From Streptomyces sp. NBRC 110035 (GTDB taxonomy: Bacteria > Actinomycetota > Actinomycetes > Streptomycetales > Streptomycetaceae): a stretch of 64,000 nucleotides of DNA. A program made the translations under genes and the position numbers. Position 1 is the stretch's first letter, and each line of letters starts with the position of its first letter. Under the pieces are notes generated by a model. The model was not told the origin of the DNA, ran no database searches, and was given only the letters and a program-made list of their open reading frames with translations. Location: assembly GCF_000829695.1 (NCBI RefSeq), contig NZ_BBNN01000017.1, positions 1 to 64,000 on the forward strand, given 5' to 3'. Positions 56,189 to 64,000 of this stretch are shown piece by piece.

Positions 56189-56248
56189 CGCACCCCCCTG
56201 CCTGTCATGCCCGTATCGGAATACGGTCATGACAGGCAGGGGGGTGCG
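56189..56248. terminator. Very long near-perfect hairpin between rarD and the reductase
   Basis: A 21-base arm (56189-56209) is exactly complementary to 56228-56248. Inside it CCGTAT (56211-56216) pairs with ATACGG (56221-56226) around a CGGA loop, leaving one mismatch (56210/56227). The total is 27 base pairs. It would terminate the minus-strand reductase gene (stop 56274) and block readthrough into rarD. Confidence 0.75.
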
Positions 56249-56273
56249 TCCGGGCCGCGGGACCGCGCGGAGG

Positions 56274-57128
56274 TCAGCCCTCCAACGCGGCGGCGACGGC
56301 GTCCGCGAGCGGCGTGGTCGGGCGGCCGGCCAGGCGGGCCAGGTCGCCACTGGTGACGACCAGTTCACCCTTCGCGATGGAGGCGTCCACGCCCGCGAAG
56401 ACGGCGGCCATCGGCTCGGGCAGTCCGGCACCGCCCAGGATGCCGGTGAGCTCCTCGACCGTGACCGGCTTGTAGGCGATCTCCCTGCCGGTCTGCCGGC
56501 TCAGCTCGGCCGCGTACTCGGCGAGGCTCCACGCCTCGTCGCCGCCCAGCTCGTAGGTCTTGTTCTCGTGGCCCTCGCCGGTCAGTACGGCGACCGCGGC
56601 CGCGGCGTAGTCGGCGCGCGCGGCGGAGGAGACACGGCCCTCACCGGCGGCGGCGACGACCGCGTCGTGCTCCAGCACCGGGGCGAGGTTCTCGGTGTAG
56701 ACCTCGTGGTACCAGCCGTTGCGCAGCAGGACGTACGGCACGCCGGAGTCCAGCAGGGCCTTCTCGGTGCCGCGGTGGTCGTCGGCGAGCGCGGCGGTCA
56801 GCGTGCCGGGGGCGCTGGTGTAGGCGAGCAGGGCGACACCGGCCGCCCTGGCGGCCTCGATGACCACCCGGTGCTGCTGCACCCGGCCCTTGTCGAACTC
56901 GTTGCCCGAGATCAGCAGCACCTTGTCGCCCGACGCGAACACACCGTCGAACGTCTCGGGGGTGCTGTAGTCGGCGACCGCGAGCCGTACGCTGCGCTCC
57001 GCCAGATCGGCGGCCTTCTCCGGGCTGCGGACGACGGCGGTGACCTGCTCGGCCGGAACCCTCTCCAGCAACTGTTCCACGACGTGGCGGCCGAGGTGTC
57101 CGGTGGCTCCGGTGACGACGATGCTCAT
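56274..57128 (-). CDS. NmrA-like NAD(P)H-binding reductase (quinone oxidoreductase 2 type)
   Basis: A 284-residue atypical short-chain dehydrogenase. The nucleotide motif is MSIVVTGATGHLGRHVVEQL. Further marks are VLLRNGWYHEVYTENLAPVL and HENKTYELGGDEAWSLAEYA, as in YtfG/QorB. It is divergent from an HxlR regulator 89 bases away, the usual partnership for redox or aldehyde/quinone stress responses. It probably reduces quinones or related compounds with NADPH. Confidence 0.88.
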   Translation of the reverse strand: MSIVVTGATGHLGRHVVEQLLERVPAEQVTAVVRSPEKAADLAERSVRLAVADYSTPETFDGVFASGDKVLLISGNEFDKGRVQQHRVVIEAARAAGVALLAYTSAPGTLTAALADDHRGTEKALLDSGVPYVLLRNGWYHEVYTENLAPVLEHDAVVAAAGEGRVSSAARADYAAAAVAVLTGEGHENKTYELGGDEAWSLAEYAAELSRQTGREIAYKPVTVEELTGILGGAGLPEPMAAVFAGVDASIAKGELVVTSGDLARLAGRPTTPLADAVAAALEG

Positions 57129-57179
57129 GATCAGAACTCCTTGTGGGGTGTGGTGCCCTCAACGCCAGAGCCATCGCTA

Positions 57180-57206
57180 ACTTTTCGTAAGTGCCCACTT
57201 TGAAGT
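57180..57206. promoter_or_regulatory. Operator pair for the HxlR regulator
   Basis: ACTT-TTCGT-AAGT (57180-57192) and ACTT-TG-AAGT (57197-57206) are two inverted repeats with the same half-site in the AT-rich gap between the divergent genes. HxlR proteins bind such paired palindromes as dimers, so control of both genes is likely. Confidence 0.65.
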
Positions 57207-57217
57207 AAGGTACTGGT

Positions 57218-57682
57218 ATGACGGTAAGTGAGGGTGTGACCGTGTCCCCGGTGCCTGCACCGGCGCCTTTTCCCGGACCGCTGAGGAGCGCGCAGGAGGC
57301 GATGTGCCCGCAGCGCCTGGTCATGGAGCACGTGACGAGCCGCTGGGGGGTGCTCGTGCTGATCCGGCTCCAGGAGCGGTCCTACCGCTTCGGCGAGCTG
57401 CGCCGGACGATCGGCAGGGTCAGCGAGAAGATGCTCACCCAGACCCTCCAGACGCTGGAGCGCGACGGCCTCGTCCATCGTGACGCCACACCGGTGATCC
57501 CGCCGCGCGTCGACTACTCCCTCACCGACCTCGGGCGCGAGGCCGCCGAACAGGTGCGCGCGCTGGCCCTGTGGACCGAGCGGCGCATGGACGACGTGCT
57601 GGCCGCCCGTCAGACGTACGACGAAGCCCGCCAGGCGTACGACGAGGCCCGGCGGACGCGCGACGAGGCCCGGACGCTCTGA
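57218..57682 (+). CDS. HxlR-family transcriptional regulator
   Basis: A 154-residue winged-helix repressor. HxlR marks are CPQRLVMEHVTSRWGVLVLI, the single Cys near the N-terminus, YRFGELRRTIGRVSEKMLTQ and YSLTDLGREAAEQVRALALW. The C-terminus carries three copies of a Y/R-DEAR repeat (QTYDEARQAYDEARRTRDEA), which forms a short charged helix not usual in the family. The Cys may sense electrophiles or quinones, as in YodB/QorR. The stop codon lies in the loop of the terminator. Confidence 0.9.
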   Translation: MTVSEGVTVSPVPAPAPFPGPLRSAQEAMCPQRLVMEHVTSRWGVLVLIRLQERSYRFGELRRTIGRVSEKMLTQTLQTLERDGLVHRDATPVIPPRVDYSLTDLGREAAEQVRALALWTERRMDDVLAARQTYDEARQAYDEARRTRDEARTL

Positions 57683-57697
57683 AGCGTCCGGGCCTCG
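57664..57697. terminator. Bidirectional terminator, stop codon in the loop
   Basis: A perfect 15-base stem (57664-57678 with 57683-57697) and a CTGA loop. It includes the end of the HxlR coding region and lies between it and the convergent korB. Confidence 0.85.
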
Positions 57698-57728
57698 TGC
57701 GGGGCTCCGGCTTTCGGCGGGCAGCCGC

Positions 57729-58826
57729 TCAGCCGACGACCGTCCACGTGTCGTTGCCCGCCAGCAGCGCGCCGAGGTCGCCCTTGCCGTGCTGCTCGAC
57801 GGAGGCGTCCAGCTGCTCGGCCATCAGCGTGTCGTAGACCGGACGGTCCACGGAGCGGAAGACACCGATCGGGGTGTGGTGCAGGGTGTCCGGATCGGCG
57901 AGCCGGGACAGCGCGAACGCGGTGGTCGGGGACGCCGAGCGCGCGTCGTGGACCACGATCTCCGCCTCGTTCTCCGGCGTCACCGCCACCACCTTCAGGT
58001 CGCCGGTGACCCGGTCCCGGGCGACGCCCTTCGCGCTGTCCGCACCGAAGCGGATCGGGCTGCCGTGCTCCAGCCGGATCACCGCCTCCTCGGCCTGCTG
58101 CCGGTCCTTGAGGACCTCGAAGGCACCGTCGTTGAAGATGTTGCAGTTCTGGTAGATCTCGACCAGGGCGGTGCCCGGATGGGCCGCGGCCTGCCGCAGC
58201 ACCTCGGTCAGATGCTTGCGGTCCGAGTCGACCGTACGGGCCACGAAGGACGCCTCCGCGCCGATCGCCAGCGACACCGGGTTGAAGGGCGCGTCCAGCG
58301 AACCCACCGGCGTCGACTTGGTGATCTTGCCGATCTCGGACGTCGGCGAATACTGACCCTTGGTCAGACCGTAGATCCGGTTGTTGAACAGCAGGATCTT
58401 CAGATTGACGTTACGGCGCAGCGCGTGGATCAGATGGTTGCCGCCGATGGACAACGCGTCCCCGTCACCGGTGACGACCCACACGCTCAGGTCGCGCCGG
58501 GACGCCGCCAGACCCGTCGCGATCGCGGGAGCGCGGCCGTGGATGGAATGCATCCCGTAGGTGTTCATGTAGTACGGGAACCGGGACGAACAGCCGATGC
58601 CGGAGACGAAGACGATGTTCTCCTTCGCCAGACCGAGCTGGGGCATGAAGCCCTGCACGGCGGCCAGGACGGCGTAGTCGCCGCAGCCGGGGCACCAGCG
58701 CACCTCCTGGTCGGACTTGAAGTCCTTCATCGACTGCCTGCCCTCGGCCTTGGGCACCAGGGCGAGCGCCTCGCCGAACGGAGAGTCACCGAGGGGGGAC
58801 GGGCCGCCTGTCATCGCCTCAGCCAT
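57729..58826 (-). CDS. korB: 2-oxoglutarate:ferredoxin oxidoreductase, beta subunit
   Basis: A 365-residue subunit that binds thiamine diphosphate and one 4Fe-4S cluster. It begins with the family's RWCPGCGDYAVLAAVQGFMP (CxxC ligands), then GIGCSSRFPYYMNTYGMHSI, and the TPP motif [20 protein letters not shown] with NNRIYGLTKGQYSPTSEIGK. It forms with KorA an enzyme that oxidises 2-oxoglutarate to succinyl-CoA with reduction of ferredoxin. ATG at 58826 overlaps the korA stop by 8 bases. Confidence 0.95.
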   Translation of the reverse strand: MAEAMTGGPSPLGDSPFGEALALVPKAEGRQSMKDFKSDQEVRWCPGCGDYAVLAAVQGFMPQLGLAKENIVFVSGIGCSSRFPYYMNTYGMHSIHGRAPAIATGLAASRRDLSVWVVTGDGDALSIGGNHLIHALRRNVNLKILLFNNRIYGLTKGQYSPTSEIGKITKSTPVGSLDAPFNPVSLAIGAEASFVARTVDSDRKHLTEVLRQAAAHPGTALVEIYQNCNIFNDGAFEVLKDRQQAEEAVIRLEHGSPIRFGADSAKGVARDRVTGDLKVVAVTPENEAEIVVHDARSASPTTAFALSRLADPDTLHHTPIGVFRSVDRPVYDTLMAEQLDASVEQHGKGDLGALLAGNDTWTVVG

Positions 58827-60750
58827 CGATGGCCTCCTTCAGCGCCCCGGCAAGCTGCTCCGCCTTGAACGGCATGCCGTTGACCTGGTTGTAGGAGTGG
58901 GCGTCGACCAGGTACTTCGCCCGGATCAGGGTCGCGAGCTGGCCGAGGTTCATCTCGGGTACGACCACCTTCTCGTAACGCCGCAGGACCTCCCCCAGAT
59001 TCCGCGGGAAGGGGTTGACGTGGCGCAGATGGGCCTGCGCGACCGCGCCCCCCGTGCCCCTGATGCGCCGTACGGCCGCGGTGATCGGCCCGTAGGTGGA
59101 CCCCCAGCCGAGCACCAGGACCCTGGCGTCACCGTCCGCGTCGTCGACCTCCAGATCGGGGACGTCGACGCCGTCGATCTTCGCCTGCCGGGTACGCACC
59201 ATGAAGTCGTGGTTGGCCGGGTCGTACGAGATGTTGCCCGTGCCGTCCTGCTTCTCGATGCCGCCGATCCGGTGCTCCAGACCCGGTGTGCCCGGGACCG
59301 CCCACGGCCGGGCCAAGGTGTGCGGGTCCCGCTGGTACGGCCAGAACACCTCGGTGCCGTCGTCCATCGTGTGGTTGGGGCCCTGCGCGAACTGCACTCG
59401 CAGGTCCGGCAGCTCCTCCGTGTCCGGGATGCGCCACGGCTCGCTGCCGTTGGCCAGATAGCCGTCGGAGAGCAGGAACACCGGCGTCCGGTAGGTCAGC
59501 GCGATCCGGGCCGCTTCGAGCGCCGCGTCGAAGCAGTCGGCCGGCGTACGCGGCGCGACCACCGGGACCGGTGCCTCGCCGTTGCGCCCGTACATCGCCT
59601 GGAGCAGGTCCGCCTGCTCGGTCTTGGTGGGCAGACCCGTGGACGGGCCGCCACGCTGGATGTCCACGATCAGCAGCGGCAGCTCCAGCGACACCGCGAG
59701 ACCGATCGTCTCGGACTTGAGCGCCACTCCGGGGCCACTGGTCGTCGTCACCGCCAGCGAACCGCCGAAAGCCGCCCCCAGCGCGGCACCGATGCCGGCG
59801 ATCTCGTCCTCGGCCTGGAAGGTCCGCACGCCGAAGTTCTTGTGCCGGCTCAGCTCGTGCAGGATGTCCGAGGCCGGCGTGATCGGGTACGACCCCAGGA
59901 ACAGCGGCAGATCCGCCTGCCGGGACGCCGCGATCAGACCGTACGCCAGGGCCAGGTTGCCGGAGATGTTCCGGTAGACGCCCGGCGGAAACGCCGTGGC
60001 GGCCGGGGACACCTGGTAGGAGACGGCGAAGTCCTCCGTCGTCTCCCCGAAGTTCCAGCCCGCCCGGTAGGCGGCGATGTTGGCCGCCGCGATGTCCGGC
60101 TTCTTGGCGAACTTCGATTTCAGGAACCTCTCCGTGCCCTCGGTGGGCCGGTGGTACATCCAGCTCAGCAGGCCGAGCGCGAACATGTTCTTGCTGCGCT
60201 CGGCCTCCTTGCGGGTGAGGTCGAACTGCTTCAGCGCTTCGACCGTCAGCGTCGTCAGCGGCACCGGATGGAGGCTGTAGCCGTCGAGCGAGCCGTCCTC
60301 CAGCGGGTTGCTCGCGTAACCGACCTTCTGCATCGCACGCTTGGTGAATTCGTCCGTGTTGACGATGATCTCCGCGCCGCGCGGCAGGTCCCCGATGTTC
60401 GCCTTCAGCGCGGCCGGGTTCATCGCCACCAGCACGTTCGGCGCGTCACCGGGAGTGAGGATGTCGTGGTCGGCGAAGTGGAGCTGGAAGGACGAGACAC
60501 CCGGCAGGGTGCCGGCCGGGGCACGGATCTCGGCGGGGAAGTTCGGCAGGGTCGACAGGTCGTTTCCGAAGGAAGCCGTTTCCGAGGTGAAACGGTCACC
60601 GGTGAGCTGCATACCGTCACCCGAGTCCCCCGCGAACCTGATGATCACCCGATCCAGACGGCGGACGTCCTTCGTACCCGCCGCTTTGCGCTGCTCTCCT
60701 GGGACTGTTCCGTCGGCCTGCTCCGCTGGGCTGCTGACCTGACTGGTCAC
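58819..60750 (-). CDS. korA: 2-oxoglutarate:ferredoxin oxidoreductase, fused gamma-alpha subunit
   Basis: A 643-residue protein from GTG 60750, which has the ribosome site GAGGAGG. The N-terminal third is the gamma domain (RVIIRFAGDSGDGMQLTGDR). The rest is the alpha domain (LFLGSYPITPASDILHELSR, FQAEDEIAGIGAALGAAFGG, SGPGVALKSETIGLAVSLEL). This fusion is the normal actinobacterial KorA form. A 50-residue upstream extension in the open frame is ignored because the ribosome site fits the GTG. In actinobacteria KorAB gives an alternative to 2-oxoglutarate dehydrogenase. Confidence 0.95.
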   Translation of the reverse strand: MTSQVSSPAEQADGTVPGEQRKAAGTKDVRRLDRVIIRFAGDSGDGMQLTGDRFTSETASFGNDLSTLPNFPAEIRAPAGTLPGVSSFQLHFADHDILTPGDAPNVLVAMNPAALKANIGDLPRGAEIIVNTDEFTKRAMQKVGYASNPLEDGSLDGYSLHPVPLTTLTVEALKQFDLTRKEAERSKNMFALGLLSWMYHRPTEGTERFLKSKFAKKPDIAAANIAAYRAGWNFGETTEDFAVSYQVSPAATAFPPGVYRNISGNLALAYGLIAASRQADLPLFLGSYPITPASDILHELSRHKNFGVRTFQAEDEIAGIGAALGAAFGGSLAVTTTSGPGVALKSETIGLAVSLELPLLIVDIQRGGPSTGLPTKTEQADLLQAMYGRNGEAPVPVVAPRTPADCFDAALEAARIALTYRTPVFLLSDGYLANGSEPWRIPDTEELPDLRVQFAQGPNHTMDDGTEVFWPYQRDPHTLARPWAVPGTPGLEHRIGGIEKQDGTGNISYDPANHDFMVRTRQAKIDGVDVPDLEVDDADGDARVLVLGWGSTYGPITAAVRRIRGTGGAVAQAHLRHVNPFPRNLGEVLRRYEKVVVPEMNLGQLATLIRAKYLVDAHSYNQVNGMPFKAEQLAGALKEAIDG

Positions 60751-61100
60751 TGAACTGGACCTCCTCGAGGGCGGCTGTCCGGGACCGGCCCTCCCGCGGG
60801 CCGTCCCTGGATCAACCCTACGTCCGTAAGGGTCGCCTTCCTCGGGTGATTCGCATCTTGGACACGACTTCGAGATGTCCCGCAGCCACCACGCGGCCAC
60901 TGCGCGGCCTCCTCGCGAAGCGTCGGTGCGACGTGCGGAGCGCCGACGCCCCGCGCCTCCTGCCCGGGTTCCCCCTGGTCGTCGACCCGCCGGCCCCTGC
61001 CCTCCAGGAGGCCGCCCGCACGCCCGCGGCTCAGCCGCCTGCCGCCGACGTCAGCCCTCGCCCGCCGACGTCACCCGTAAGTGGATCGAGAGGGTCCGGT
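60751..61100. other. Intergenic stretch upstream of korA
   Basis: This lies between korA and the response regulator stop. It contains an AT-richer piece with the small inverted repeat ACCCT-9-AGGGT near 60817-60835, probably part of the korAB promoter. I see no gene and no further strong structure. Confidence 0.45.
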
Positions 61101-61772
61101 TCAGGGCTTGAGGTAGGTCAGGACCGCGAGCACCCGGCGGTGACCGCCGTCGCTCGGGGACAGCCCCAGCTTCAGGAAGATGTTGCTGACGTGCTTCTCC
61201 ACGGCTCCGTCGCTCACCACCAGGTGCCGGGCGATCGCCGAGTTCGTCCGCCCCTCCGCCATCAGCCCCAGGACCTCCCGCTCCCGCGGGGTGAGTCCCG
61301 CGAGAACGTCCTGCTTGCGGCTGCGGCCGAGCAACTGCGCGACGACCTCGGGGTCCAGGGCCGTACCGCCCTCGGCCACGCGTACCACCGCGTCCACGAA
61401 CTCCCGTACCTCGGCCACCCGGTCCTTGAGCAGGTAGCCGATGCCCCGGCTGGAACGGGCGAGCAGCTCCGTGGCATAGCGCTCCTCCACGTACTGCGAC
61501 AGCACCAGCACCCCGACGCCCGGATGCGTCCTGCGCAGCTGGACGGCGGCCCGCACGCCCTCGTCGGTGTGCGTCGGAGGCATCCGTACGTCGGCCACCA
61601 CGACGTCCGGCAGCTCCCCCTGGTCGTTCAGCTCGCTGATCGTCTTGATCAGCGCGTCGCCGTCGCCGACCCCGGCCACGACATCGTGCCCCCGGTCGGT
61701 CAGCAGCCGGGTCAGGCCCTCCCGCAGCAGCACTGAATCCTCGGCGATGACCACACGCACTCTGTTCTCCAT
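61101..61772 (-). CDS. NarL/FixJ-type response regulator
   Basis: A 223-residue protein from ATG 61772 (MENRVRVVIAEDSVLLREGL). The receiver has Asp61 as phosphorylation site (DVVVADVRMPP) and Lys in GYLLKDRVAE. The LuxR-type HTH is LTPREREVLGLMAEGRTNSA with VEKHVSNIFLKLGL. ATG follows GAGGATTC. It pairs with the two kinases upstream. An 81-residue extension in the open frame is not receiver-like. Confidence 0.93.
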   Translation of the reverse strand: MENRVRVVIAEDSVLLREGLTRLLTDRGHDVVAGVGDGDALIKTISELNDQGELPDVVVADVRMPPTHTDEGVRAAVQLRRTHPGVGVLVLSQYVEERYATELLARSSRGIGYLLKDRVAEVREFVDAVVRVAEGGTALDPEVVAQLLGRSRKQDVLAGLTPREREVLGLMAEGRTNSAIARHLVVSDGAVEKHVSNIFLKLGLSPSDGGHRRVLAVLTYLKP

Positions 61773-62119
61773 GAATCCTCGGCCCCCACGCCCCTCATCC
61801 GGGCCCGCCCGTACGGTGGGCCCGGCTGACGGGGCCAGCATCCCAGCATCCGGTGACCGATGCGGAGGGGTGACGCAGCCAACGCGAGAGAAGTCTTCGC
61901 GGGCAGGAGCCCGCATCGGTGGCGGGGACATGTCCGAGTACGGCCCAAGGGCGGTTTCCTGGTGCAGGAGTGTGTGCGGGGACGGGCCCACACCGCGCCG
62001 CCCGTCCCCGCACACCTGTCGGCCGCTTCCGCGTCTTCAGCCGCCGCTCACGCGCTCACGCGTCGGCCCAACTGGTCCACTGGACCGCGGATCTGCTGAT
62101 CCGGTGGCCGCCGGCCTGC
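61773..62119. other. Unusually long gap between response regulator and kinase
   Basis: 347 bases separate the regulator from its same-strand kinase. No gene is supported. The region around 61900-61990 is less GC-rich and probably holds a separate promoter for the regulator. Confidence 0.45.
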
Positions 62120-63511
62120 TCACCCGCCGGTGCGCTCACCTGCCCGCCGCGTCTGATCCGATCGCCAGGGCAGCTCCGCCGTCACCCGGGTCGGGCCGCC
62201 GGCCGGGGAGTCGACCACCAGGATTCCGTCCACCGCGTCCAGCCGCTCCGCAAGTCCGGCCAGTCCGGACCCCCCGGACACCTCGGCACCGCCCACGCCG
62301 TTGTCCTCGACCTGCACCATCAGCCGGTTCTCCGTCCGCCACACCTCCACGGTCGCCCGGGTCGCCCGCGCGTGCTTGCTGATGTTCTGCAGCAGCTCCG
62401 AGACGGTGAAGTAGGCGATGCCCTCGATCGCCGGCGCCGGGCGCTCCGTCAGATCCACGTCGACCCCCACCGGGACCGTGCACCGGGAGGCCACCGACGA
62501 CAGAGCCGCGTCAAGGCCCCGGTCGGTCAGCACGGCCGGGTGAATGCCGCGCGCCAGGTCCCGCAGCTCCTGCAGCGCCGTCTTCACCTCGCCGTGCGCC
62601 TCGTCCACCATGTGCGCCGCGGCCTGCGGGTCCTCCCGCAGCTTCTCCTTCGCCAGCCCCAGGTCCATGGCCAGCGACACCAACCGGGCCTGTGCCCCGT
62701 CGTGCAGGTCGCGCTCGATGCGCCGCAGGTCCGCCGCCGCCGTGTCCACCACGGTGCCCCGGCCCGACTCCAGCTCCACCACTCGCGTCGCCAGCCGGGA
62801 CGGCCCGAGCAGCCCGTGCACCAGCAACCGGTCCACCATGGTCAGCGCCCGCACGATCCACGGCGTGGCGATGGTGAACAGCAGTCCGATCAGCGCGGTC
62901 ACCGTGATCTCGAACGGGTTGTCCAGATAGATCTGGTGCTGCCCGTCGCCGTACAGCTGTATCCCGTCCTGACCGGTGTACATCGGGAAGACCCAGAACC
63001 ACAGGGGGTACGTCAGCAGCGACCAGCCGATCGACCAGAGGGTCACCGTGACGGTGAAGGCGAACACCGCCCACGGCAGGTGGAGCACCGCGTACAACAG
63101 CGACCGCCACGAGGCGCCGCTCTTCAGCACCGCCCCCGTCCAGGCCATCACCCCCCGGCGCTTCACCCGCAGCGGCTCCGGCTCGGCCACGTCCAGGTCC
63201 AGCAGGCCCCGCGCCCGCATCCGCTCCAGCGCCCCGAACCCGCGGCATCCGGCGAGCCCGGCGGCCAGCACCGGTACGCCGAGGAACGTCACCAGCAGAC
63301 CGGCGCCCAGCGACACCATCGTGACCGCGTAGGTGAAGAGCAGCAGGCCGACCGGCAGACTCAGCAGGACGTACACCAGCTCGCGCCAGGTTCGCCCCTC
63401 GACCGGTGCACGCAGCACTGCCGGCACCCGGTGCCGCCGCTCACCGGCCCTCCCGGGGTGCCCGGTGGGCGTGCTGCAGAGCCCGTAGCTCTGTCCGTAC
63501 TCGGTGGCCAT
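62120..63511 (-). CDS. HisKA_3-type sensor histidine kinase
   Basis: A 463-residue membrane kinase. Two pairs of helices (about 46-88 and 137-176) with further hydrophobic stretches at 203-222 form a sensor domain of the type seen in streptomycete kinases with a DUF1707/sensor-like fold. The phosphoacceptor is His270 in RRIERDLHDGAQARLVSLAM. The ATP-binding region has LLQNISKHARATRATVEVWR and MVQVEDNGVGGAEV. It should phosphorylate the regulator at 61101. The signal is unknown. Confidence 0.92.
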   Translation of the reverse strand: MATEYGQSYGLCSTPTGHPGRAGERRHRVPAVLRAPVEGRTWRELVYVLLSLPVGLLLFTYAVTMVSLGAGLLVTFLGVPVLAAGLAGCRGFGALERMRARGLLDLDVAEPEPLRVKRRGVMAWTGAVLKSGASWRSLLYAVLHLPWAVFAFTVTVTLWSIGWSLLTYPLWFWVFPMYTGQDGIQLYGDGQHQIYLDNPFEITVTALIGLLFTIATPWIVRALTMVDRLLVHGLLGPSRLATRVVELESGRGTVVDTAAADLRRIERDLHDGAQARLVSLAMDLGLAKEKLREDPQAAAHMVDEAHGEVKTALQELRDLARGIHPAVLTDRGLDAALSSVASRCTVPVGVDVDLTERPAPAIEGIAYFTVSELLQNISKHARATRATVEVWRTENRLMVQVEDNGVGGAEVSGGSGLAGLAERLDAVDGILVVDSPAGGPTRVTAELPWRSDQTRRAGERTGG

Positions 63512-63691
63512 CGGCGTCGTCCTTCTCCTCGTCCGGCGGCTGCGCTGTCGTATCTCCAGACTCCTCCGCAGCAGGTCGGCGGACCATGGAGCACGTCGCA
63601 GTCTTGGACGGGGGGTTTTCCCTACCTCCGACCGGGGCGGACGGCCGTGCGGGCACGGACCGGGTCGCGCGCGGTCATGCGGGGCGTGCGG

Positions 63692-64000
63692 TTACGTGGC
63701 CGGCCGTACGGAGTCCCGCGTGGGTGTACGCGTACGCGTGTCCTCGGCGAGGGCGCCGGAGCGGTCCCACCACGGCAGCTCCGCCGTCACCGTCGTCGGG
63801 CCCCCTTCCGGCGACTCCACGACGAACAGGCCGTCGACCGCTCCCAGCCGGTCCGCGAGACCCCGCATCCCCGTGCCGCCGTCCAGGCTCGCGCCGCCGC
63901 GGCCGTCGTCCTCCACCTGGATGAGCAGGCGGCCGGCCGAACGCCACACCTCGACCGAGGCCGTACGCGCGGCGCTGTGCTTGCTGACGTTCTGCAGCAG
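63692..64000 (-). CDS. Second sensor histidine kinase, C-terminal part
   Basis: The frame enters from the right edge with LLQNVSKHSAARTASVEVWR, continues with LLIQVEDDGRGGASLDGGTG and ADRLGAVDGLFVVESPEGGP, and ends in a Thr/Arg-rich tail with TAA at 63692-63694. About 102 residues are present. It is very similar to the end of the kinase at 62120, so the two are tandem paralogues that may share one response regulator. Confidence 0.9.
   Translation of the reverse strand: MLQNVSKHSAARTASVEVWRSAGRLLIQVEDDGRGGASLDGGTGMRGLADRLGAVDGLFVVESPEGGPTTVTAELPWWDRSGALAEDTRTRTPTRDSVRPAT

Noticed and set aside
60751..60900. N-terminal extension of KorA
   Set aside because: GAGGAGG stands at the right distance from GTG 60750, and the extension has no similarity to the gamma domain.
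61773..62015. N-terminal extension of the response regulator
   Set aside because: The receiver starts exactly at MENRVRVVIAEDS with a ribosome site. The extra 81 residues are not family-like.

Overview
The window comes from a high-GC actinomycete, almost certainly Streptomyces. GC content is about 73%, G or C dominates third codon positions, GTG starts and 4-8 base stop/start overlaps are frequent, and the genes include futalosine-pathway menaquinone synthesis, a 14-gene nuoA-N operon, a c-di-AMP riboswitch and a DUF6668-type protein. From memory, the order mqnC, menG, reductase, nlpC/p60, nuoA-N, recQ, polyprenyl synthase, korAB, response regulator, kinases matches the core-chromosome segment around SCO4549-SCO4598 of S. 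coelicolor. No database comparison was run.

Layout. 0-0.5 kb: the end of an insertion sequence. 0.9-4.7 kb: a membrane LysM/BTAD-like protein and a prepilin peptidase, possibly the edge of a Tad-pilus locus. 4.9-11.7 kb: mqnC, menG and a geranylgeranyl-reductase-family flavoprotein, mixed with a PASTA gene, an NlpC/P60 hydrolase, a truncated GH18 chitinase and a frameshifted GNAT gene. 11.7-28.9 kb: a long leader with Rex-like sites, then the complete complex I operon ending in a strong hairpin. 29-34 kb: recQ, an M56 peptidase and fumarylacetoacetase. 34.2-45.4 kb: a surface-polysaccharide region with a sugar aminotransferase, a Wzx-type flippase fused to a second membrane domain, a polymerase-like membrane protein, a small membrane protein, a GH26-like hydrolase, a polysaccharide deacetylase, a GT2 and a FemAB/BioF2-like acyltransferase. 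45.5-54.5 kb: a HAD phosphatase, a riboswitch-controlled SLT transglycosylase, polyprenyl diphosphate synthase, a LolA/RseB-like lipoprotein carrier, an internally deleted ABC ATPase, an amidase, a DUF6668 protein and a TPR protein. 54.5-64 kb: a doubly broken VOC gene, a RarD-type transporter, an NmrA-like reductase divergent from an HxlR regulator, korAB, and one response regulator beside two histidine kinases.

How the genes work together. mqnC, menG, the isoprenoid-reductase homologue and the long-chain polyprenyl synthase supply menaquinone. Complex I reduces it, and KorAB sits in the same region as a ferredoxin-linked TCA enzyme. The 34-45 kb block reads as a self-contained path for making, flipping, assembling and trimming an extracellular polymer. 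Four genes are visibly decaying (chitinase, GNAT, ABC ATPase, VOC), which marks accessory patches between conserved blocks. Most large antisense open frames are GC-bias shadows and are omitted.
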